Source: an uncultured Granulosicoccaceae bacterium (lineage in GTDB: Bacteria; Pseudomonadota; Gammaproteobacteria; Granulosicoccales; Granulosicoccaceae). Taken from it: a DNA stretch of 57,313 nucleotides. Below, piece by piece: positions 52,675 through 57,313 of the stretch. A program made the translations under genes and the position numbers. The DNA lies in NCBI GenBank assembly GCA_937923745.1, contig CALDUO010000061.1, positions 1-57,313 on the forward strand, written 5' to 3'. Every line of letters starts with the position of its first letter. Position 1 is the stretch's first letter. The notes beneath the pieces are model-generated. The model made no database searches and was not told the origin of the DNA. It saw only the letters and a program-made list of their open reading frames with translations.

Positions 52675-53748
52675 CTACGGGTCAGTGACACCGCGGGTGG
52701 CCGTCAAGAGGCGCGGTGTCAGAAAATGATGACCGACGACCAATGCCACAAATGCCCAGAAATAAAGAGGTTCAAGGGCTGAATTGAGCACGAGGGAGAA
52801 ACCGATCAGCACCAGTACCAAATGTACCGAACCCATGATAAACAGCGTTTGATTCACGGAAAAACCGCTATCGAGCAACATGTGATGGATGTGATCGCGG
52901 CCCGCGTCAAACGGTGACCGACGTTCTTTCAGCCTTTTGACCATGACTGAAATAGTGTCCGCCAACGGCAGCCCAAAAATCCAGCCAGCGGCAACGGCGG
53001 ACATGGCCGGTGATTCGCCTTGCGTGAGCTTGATAAGGAACCAACACAGCGTGAACCCCATAAACATGCTGCCGGAATCGCCCATAAAAATGCGGGCACT
53101 ATCAACGAATACACGTGAGTTAAAACACAAAAAAGCGACGATAGCACCGACCAGAATAAGCAGTACCTTGGCTGTCAGGCCGTCGCCATGAAACGCTGCA
53201 ATACCACCGAGAGCACTGAAGCTAATAAATAAAATAGTGCCTGCGAGGCCGTCCATACCGTCGATCATGTTGACCGAATTGATCACACCGAGGGTGCACA
53301 CCACCGTAAACACTGTAGCGATAGCCGGGCTAAACGTCGAGGGACCAAAGCCGGTAAGATCGCCGACCGTGTTGATCTGCAGGCCGCCTGCGTGCACCAT
53401 CAGAAGCGCAACAACGGCTTGGATAATCATACGAAAGTATGCGTTTAAATCGAAAACGTCATCGAGGGAGCCCAGTAGCACCAGCGCTAATGCCAACACC
53501 AGCAACACGAGCTGCGACTGGTGTTGCGTCAACATAATACTGACCATCGCAAACGCAAAAAACATCGCCAGACCACCAATGAGCGGAACGTTGCCCTTGT
53601 GCAGTTTTCGGACAGATGGTTTGTCGACAATACCAAGTTTGGGTGCCACCCGATCAAATAGCAGAATCAGACTCACGCAGATCGTGAATGGCATCACGAA
53701 AAAGTGTGCGCGGGCAAGCACCTGTTTGAGTGTGTCAATAAATTCCAT
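52675..53748 (-). CDS. wecA: WecA/MraY-family polyprenyl-phosphate sugar-1-phosphate transferase
   Basis: 357 residues with about ten membrane helices. Family motifs are RKLHKGNVPLIGG, the catalytic aspartates in LLGSLDDVFDL, NMIDGMDGLAG, RIFMGDSGSMF and the sugar-recognition loop RDHIHHMLLD. This enzyme starts glycan synthesis by moving HexNAc-1-phosphate (GlcNAc-1-P in WecA) to undecaprenyl phosphate at the inner membrane. It likely begins the glycan built by the neighbouring glycosyltransferases. The motif set fits WecA better than MraY. Confidence 0.82.
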   Translation of the reverse strand: MEFIDTLKQVLARAHFFVMPFTICVSLILLFDRVAPKLGIVDKPSVRKLHKGNVPLIGGLAMFFAFAMVSIMLTQHQSQLVLLVLALALVLLGSLDDVFDLNAYFRMIIQAVVALLMVHAGGLQINTVGDLTGFGPSTFSPAIATVFTVVCTLGVINSVNMIDGMDGLAGTILFISFSALGGIAAFHGDGLTAKVLLILVGAIVAFLCFNSRVFVDSARIFMGDSGSMFMGFTLCWFLIKLTQGESPAMSAVAAGWIFGLPLADTISVMVKRLKERRSPFDAGRDHIHHMLLDSGFSVNQTLFIMGSVHLVLVLIGFSLVLNSALEPLYFWAFVALVVGHHFLTPRLLTATRGVTDP

Positions 53749-54117
53749 AGTGCCGAGAATGTCGAGAGGATTCGCCGAAAAGAGTCATTTGTTAAAATGA
53801 ATCGCGCGCTGCGGTGCCAGTGCGTAGTGTACCAGTGAGCGTCTGGCTCGCCTGCGCGTAAAAATTATAATTGAGCAATGCATCGCACTGGATCAGCAAA
53901 CCCGGCCCATCAAAGCCGGGCCACTAATTTCGGGCCACCAAATTCGGGCCACTAAATTCGAGCACCTAAATTTGGGCCCCTAAATTTGGGCAATGATCAG
54001 TCGATCACGCAAGCACGAGGCGCTACAACCCAAAGGGCTCTAAATGGGCTTTAAAAATACTGTCCCCAAAACGTGAGTCGCCTACAATGGGCGGGTGCAG
54101 TGAAAGGTGAAGCCAGT
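53749..54117. other. Gene-free divergent spacer with 14-bp array
   Basis: 369 bp between the wecA-like gene and the second glycosyltransferase gene. The main feature is the 14-bp array at 53904-53991. Apart from that only short A/T-rich stretches are visible. Confidence 0.55.
53904..53991. repeat. 14-bp tandem array, about 7 units
   Basis: A GGG (once GAG) core recurs at 53918, 53932, 53946, 53960, 53974 and 53988, exactly every 14 bp, with a decayed copy at 53904. Typical units are GGGCCACTAATTTC, GGGCCACCAAATTC, GGGCCACTAAATTC and GGGCCCCTAAATTT. A period of 14 rules out a coding repeat. Confidence 0.92.
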
Positions 54118-55221
54118 GTGGCGAGTATAACGTTTGTCATTAGTGGACTGTCGGGTGGCGGTGCAGAGCGTGTGTGCAGTAATTTGGCCAATCGGTTTAG
54201 TGCGGATGGCCACCGTTGTCATGTTGTGACGCTGGCTGCCGCCGAGAGTCATGACTATCCCCTTGATGGCGAGGTGACCCGTACAGCGCTGGGATTGCGC
54301 GCTGCCAGCAGTTCTATAGGGCAGTCTTTATTGGCACTCGCGAGACGTGTCAACGCCTTGCGACGAGCACTCAAAGACGCTGACAGCGACACGGTTGTGT
54401 CATTTATGGACAGGACCAATGTATTGGTGCTGTTGGCGACGGCCGGACTTTCCTGCCGCGTGGTTGTCTCCGAGCGCAATTATCCGCCGGCACTGCCACC
54501 GGGTCGTTTTTGGGGAGCGCTTCGGTATGTGCTGTATCGGTTTGCAGATACCGTGGTGGTACAAACCCGGCAGGGAGCTGACTGGATAAAAACACACACG
54601 CTTGCCCGTAAGGTCGCCAGCATTCCCAATTGGGTCGATTGGCCGATAGCGAACCGTCAGCCTGTGGTGCCTATTCCTGATGCGCTGACTGCTAAAACAG
54701 TGTTGTTGGCGGTGGGTCGTGATGCACCTCAAAAAGGGTTTGAGCGACTCCTGCGATCGTTTGCACGGATAGCATCGTCATGCCCGCAATCTCACCTCGT
54801 GATTATCGGACCTGCCGAGAGTTCCGATCTGATCCCGCTCTGCCAACAACTCGGTGTTGAGCAGCGTGTGCTGTTTCCGGGGACGGTGGGCAATATGTCT
54901 GACTGGTACTCGCGGGCCGACATATTCGTATTGTCATCGCGGTTTGAGGGATTTCCGAACGTTTTGCTGGAGGCAATGGCGGCAGGGTGCGCGTGTATTT
55001 CGTTCGATATCAACACCGGGCCCCGAGAAATCATTGCGGACAGCGTTGACGGTTTATTGATTCCGGAAAACGACGAGTCGCTGTTTGAGCGTCAGCTCGC
55101 GGCGCTGATTAACGATGAGTCGCTGCGTCTGTCATTGTCCAGCGCCGCGCCAACGGCGGCGTTACGTTACTCGTCAGATGACATCTACGCGCTGTGGGTA
55201 ACCGAAATACTGCCAGCTTAA
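54118..55221 (+). CDS. Glycosyltransferase family 4 type (GT-B)
   Basis: 367 residues. The start is taken as GTG 54118 because AAGGTGA lies 7 nt upstream and the protein then opens with the expected first strand (ASITFVISGLSGGGAERV). A GTG at 54073 would add 15 residues. The donor domain has LLAVGRDAPQKGFERLL and the EX7E motif SRFEGFPNVLLEAMAAGCACISF with NTGPREII. Similar proteins build N-acetylgalactosamine or glucosamine linkages in polysaccharides. Its stop overlaps the convergent lipoprotein gene by 4 bp. Confidence 0.85.
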   Translation: MASITFVISGLSGGGAERVCSNLANRFSADGHRCHVVTLAAAESHDYPLDGEVTRTALGLRAASSSIGQSLLALARRVNALRRALKDADSDTVVSFMDRTNVLVLLATAGLSCRVVVSERNYPPALPPGRFWGALRYVLYRFADTVVVQTRQGADWIKTHTLARKVASIPNWVDWPIANRQPVVPIPDALTAKTVLLAVGRDAPQKGFERLLRSFARIASSCPQSHLVIIGPAESSDLIPLCQQLGVEQRVLFPGTVGNMSDWYSRADIFVLSSRFEGFPNVLLEAMAAGCACISFDINTGPREIIADSVDGLLIPENDESLFERQLAALINDESLRLSLSSAAPTAALRYSSDDIYALWVTEILPA

Positions 55222-56003
55222 CGGCTGCAGTTGACCGGTTCTCCGCGAATACTGCCCGAGAAAAATTCGCCGGTGTTTTGGCCGTTATTTTGGCCAATGG
55301 GATAATACAACTGGTTAATCACAGTGACGGTATTGAGCGACTGCAGGACAAGGTCATACCGATCATTCAAAAACCACGAGCCATCTTCGTTATCAATGAC
55401 AGCGATACTGTCAGGTAGGAGCGTCAGCTCGAAATCTGCGGCGGTCTGACTCTCGGGAAACTGACACTGCCAGACATCATCGGTGTTTAAGCTGGTTAAG
55501 AGTAATGCAAGGCTGACCCCAGGATCATTTTGTAATTCGTCGCCAGCAGATGATCGACCGGGACCATTCCAGTCACACACAACTTGTGTGCCTACGGGTT
55601 CCGTTGCCGTAAAACGGTTATTGTCGATACCGGTATGTGGCTCGAACTGGATGTTGTTGAATTCGATGTAACCAGTGTCGAACGCAAATACAGCGGTATT
55701 GTCCTTAACAATTTCCCAGCTGATAGCTTGTTCGGCGATAAATCCGGAGCCGTCACGGTTGAGGCGCATACCCACCGTGGTGGTGCCTGCAGTGTCTTGA
55801 ATGTTACACCGCCAGAATGCAGATCCGTCTACCGTGTCGTGTTCGGTAACAAGCAAACCTGCCATCGAATCGCCATCATCAAACTGTGCACTTGCCGGAA
55901 GCTGTGCACCCGCTGGAGCCAAAGATTCCGCCACGGCTGCATCTTCCCCGTTACTGCAGGCTGCCAGTAGCAGCACGCCTAAACCGCACAGTGTCTGTCG
56001 CAT
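55218..56003 (-). CDS. Putative lipoprotein, unknown family
   Basis: 261 residues from ATG 56003. The signal peptide ends in a lipobox, VLLLAACSNG (Cys about 16), so it should be lipidated. The mature part is beta-rich with two similar halves: each has a FWRCNI/VWQCQF-type tryptophan-cysteine motif and an isolated second cysteine (CDWNG, VNCSR). That points to two copies of a small disulfide-bonded domain. The last residues include a 12-bp duplication (GQNNGQNTG). Function unknown. Confidence 0.65.
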   Translation of the reverse strand: MRQTLCGLGVLLLAACSNGEDAAVAESLAPAGAQLPASAQFDDGDSMAGLLVTEHDTVDGSAFWRCNIQDTAGTTTVGMRLNRDGSGFIAEQAISWEIVKDNTAVFAFDTGYIEFNNIQFEPHTGIDNNRFTATEPVGTQVVCDWNGPGRSSAGDELQNDPGVSLALLLTSLNTDDVWQCQFPESQTAADFELTLLPDSIAVIDNEDGSWFLNDRYDLVLQSLNTVTVINQLYYPIGQNNGQNTGEFFSGSIRGEPVNCSR

Positions 56004-56107
56004 ATCAGAAAACCATTCCATTCGAGTACACCTATGTGTCGGTCCTACAGGGCAAACCCTTTAAGGACGGCCGATGAGTAAGCGGTAATCTGTGCTGTTC
56101 ACCGTAA

Positions 56108-56140
56108 ATTATGATTTTATAAATACATAGAAATCATAAT
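56108..56140. promoter_or_regulatory. Perfect 10-bp AT-rich inverted repeat
   Basis: ATTATGATTT (56108-56117) and AAATCATAAT (56131-56140) are separated by 13 bp. They lie in the 286-bp spacer between two divergent lipoprotein genes. The spacing fits an operator for a dimeric regulator acting on either gene, or a weak hairpin. Confidence 0.45.
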
Positions 56141-56289
56141 GATACGGGTTAAACAAAAAGTGAACTATCACTGGAAAGCCGTGTTGTTGGACCCACCGCT
56201 CGGCGGGAAGTCACAGAATTCTGAACTGGGTATACAAGTCGTGCGGAACTGTACCGATACAGGATCATGGGCGACAAACGGTACTTGGC

Positions 56290-57313
56290 ATGACAACACA
56301 TAACTACACGCTGCTGGCGCGTTGTATCGCTACTGCATTATTGACAGCTGGACTGAGCGCCTGCGGAGGTGGTACTTCGGGGGAGCTGGATTCACTATCA
56401 GCGTCCGGTGAGCCTTTGGCTGGCGCTGCGATGGGCGAGACATCTGTTGACTCGCAGCCTGTGAACAGTTTGGTCACTCAGTCTGGGCTTGGTTCAGGGC
56501 TGAGTATTGTTGGCGCACTCGCGGCGAGCGAGTCTGATACAGAGCAGGGTAACTCTACCGCTGGATTAAACGCGACGGTGGGGATCGATAATGTGCAAGC
56601 TGCATCCCCAACTGCCGCGCCGCCCAACGCACTGGCCACCGAAACAGTCGAAACCACTACCCAACCCTTCGTCACCAGCGCTATCGTGCCGACCAACTCT
56701 GCTGCGTCTAATACAGCCATTGCCAATACAGCGATGGCCAATACAGCGATGTCAGGTATCGATACCAATGAAGCAAATATAGCCGCGGCGCAGACTGCAG
56801 AGCCATCAGCGTCGAGATTTGAGACACTCACAGACAGTGCGGTGACGACGTCAAGTGTGCAACCGGATATTCAAACGGCACCTGACATCAACACTGCCAG
56901 TATCAACACTGCCAGTATTGACCAAATGGCTGAGGCTAGCGAGCCTTCAGAACAGCCCGAAAGTGAGGTCGCTCAGGTGAATGCCAGTGTGGAGGCGCGC
57001 CCTCTGGTCTCTGTTTTATCGCTGGTGGACAAAGAGCCAGAACCGACACCCGAGCCTGAACCATCGTCTCAACCGGCACCAGAACCAGAACCACAACCGG
57101 CACCGCAACCTCAGCCAGAACCGGAGCCTGAGCCAGAACCAGAACCGGAGCCAGAGCCTGAGCCAGAACCGAAGCCAGCCAGCAACGCGGCTGTCGAGCA
57201 GGCATCGGCATCCTATCGATACCCGTCTTCCGTGCAGCGTCTGGCATCGAGCCATAAACCGAAGTCGTTGTCGCAGCCAGGATACCGCAAAACGATTTCA
57301 GCGCAGATCTCTG
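56290..57313 (+). CDS. Lipoprotein with Pro-Glu repeat, C-terminus beyond the window
   Basis: The frame is open from ATG 56290 to the right edge (341 complete codons). A signal peptide with a lipobox ([12 protein letters not shown], Cys about 25) is followed by about 225 residues of low-complexity Ala/Ser/Thr/Asn sequence with nested 5-residue repeats ([15 protein letters not shown], and INTAS twice). Then comes a PE/QP repeat at about 254-296 (57049-57177). The last visible stretch is basic. Pro-Glu tracts of this kind are used as rigid spacers across the envelope. The functional domain must lie downstream of the window. Confidence 0.72.
   Translation, partial: MTTHNYTLLARCIATALLTAGLSACGGGTSGELDSLSASGEPLAGAAMGETSVDSQPVNSLVTQSGLGSGLSIVGALAASESDTEQGNSTAGLNATVGIDNVQAASPTAAPPNALATETVETTTQPFVTSAIVPTNSAASNTAIANTAMANTAMSGIDTNEANIAAAQTAEPSASRFETLTDSAVTTSSVQPDIQTAPDINTASINTASIDQMAEASEPSEQPESEVAQVNASVEARPLVSVLSLVDKEPEPTPEPEPSSQPAPEPEPQPAPQPQPEPEPEPEPEPEPEPEPEPKPASNAAVEQASASYRYPSSVQRLASSHKPKSLSQPGYRKTISAQIS
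56710..56754. repeat. 15-bp tandem repeat inside the lipoprotein gene
   Basis: AATACAGCCATTGCC, AATACAGCGATGGCC and AATACAGCGATGTCA are head to tail and in frame. A second in-frame 15-bp duplication (ATCAACACTGCCAGT) starts near 56888. Confidence 0.8.

Noticed and set aside
52490-52729. 79-codon plus-strand frame near the wecA-like gene
   Set aside because: TTG start, overlaps the wecA-like 3' end, no recognisable sequence.
1-57313. Mobile element, prophage or genomic island
   Set aside because: No transposase, integrase, att-like direct repeats or tRNA gene was found; the genes look like ordinary chromosomal content.

Overview
This window reads as chromosomal DNA of a free-living, probably marine, gammaproteobacterium. 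The basis is the gene content: a type IV pilus minor-pilin operon, an AceE-type pyruvate dehydrogenase complex, ArgA, TtcA, RimO, MtaB, UbiX and a UbiH/COQ6 hydroxylase, a taurine-pyruvate aminotransferase and a sulfotransferase-containing glycan cluster. The genus cannot be fixed from the sequence alone; a Granulosicoccus-like relative would fit, but that is a guess. No rRNA, tRNA, CRISPR array, transposase, integrase or phage gene was seen.

Layout. 1-3814 (minus): minor pilin operon pilE-fimT-pilV-pilW-pilX and the first 178 codons of a PilY1-type vWA adhesin running off the left edge. 4234-6692 (plus): a HyuA-type hydantoinase/oxoprolinase protein and a DUF3461 protein. 6755-12723 (minus): aceE-aceF-lpdA, preceded by mtaB (12803-14284). 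14698-18660 (plus): a 1320-residue inner-membrane coiled-coil protein with a C-terminal OmpA/MotB peptidoglycan-binding domain. 19325-20580 (plus): ubiX and a LON-substrate-binding-domain protein. argA (minus) follows. 22269-29982 (plus): a tandem HtrA/Nma111-like protease, a ubiquinone hydroxylase, a HugZ-like protein, a PDZ protein with an unusually structured upstream region, an IalB-family protein and ttcA. 30690-34786: SMP-30/gluconolactonase-like (minus), taurine-pyruvate aminotransferase (plus), DUF937 protein (minus). 35285-39853 (minus): a 1522-residue secreted beta-propeller/malectin protein. 40679-42554: ArsR-methyltransferase fusion regulator and metF. 42757-45053: unknown protein and rimO. 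45043-46950 (minus): an uncharacterised trio of vWA protein, membrane J-domain protein and 4-TM protein. 47125-55221: glycan cluster with sulfotransferase, asparagine synthase, two GT-B glycosyltransferases, a multi-TM protein and a WecA-type initiating transferase. 55218-57313: two lipoproteins, the last cut by the right edge.

The most unusual global feature is that most gene-free spacers longer than about 200 bp carry imperfect tandem arrays of short units (11-15 bp, 2-8 copies). Period and sequence differ at every locus. The same kind of duplication also touches gene ends and starts: the argA 3' end, the aceE start codon, a signal peptide and low-complexity linkers. Together with several well-formed hairpins in gene-free spacers (26967-27110, 30330-30416, 35208-35272), these are the parts that ordinary gene annotation does not explain.
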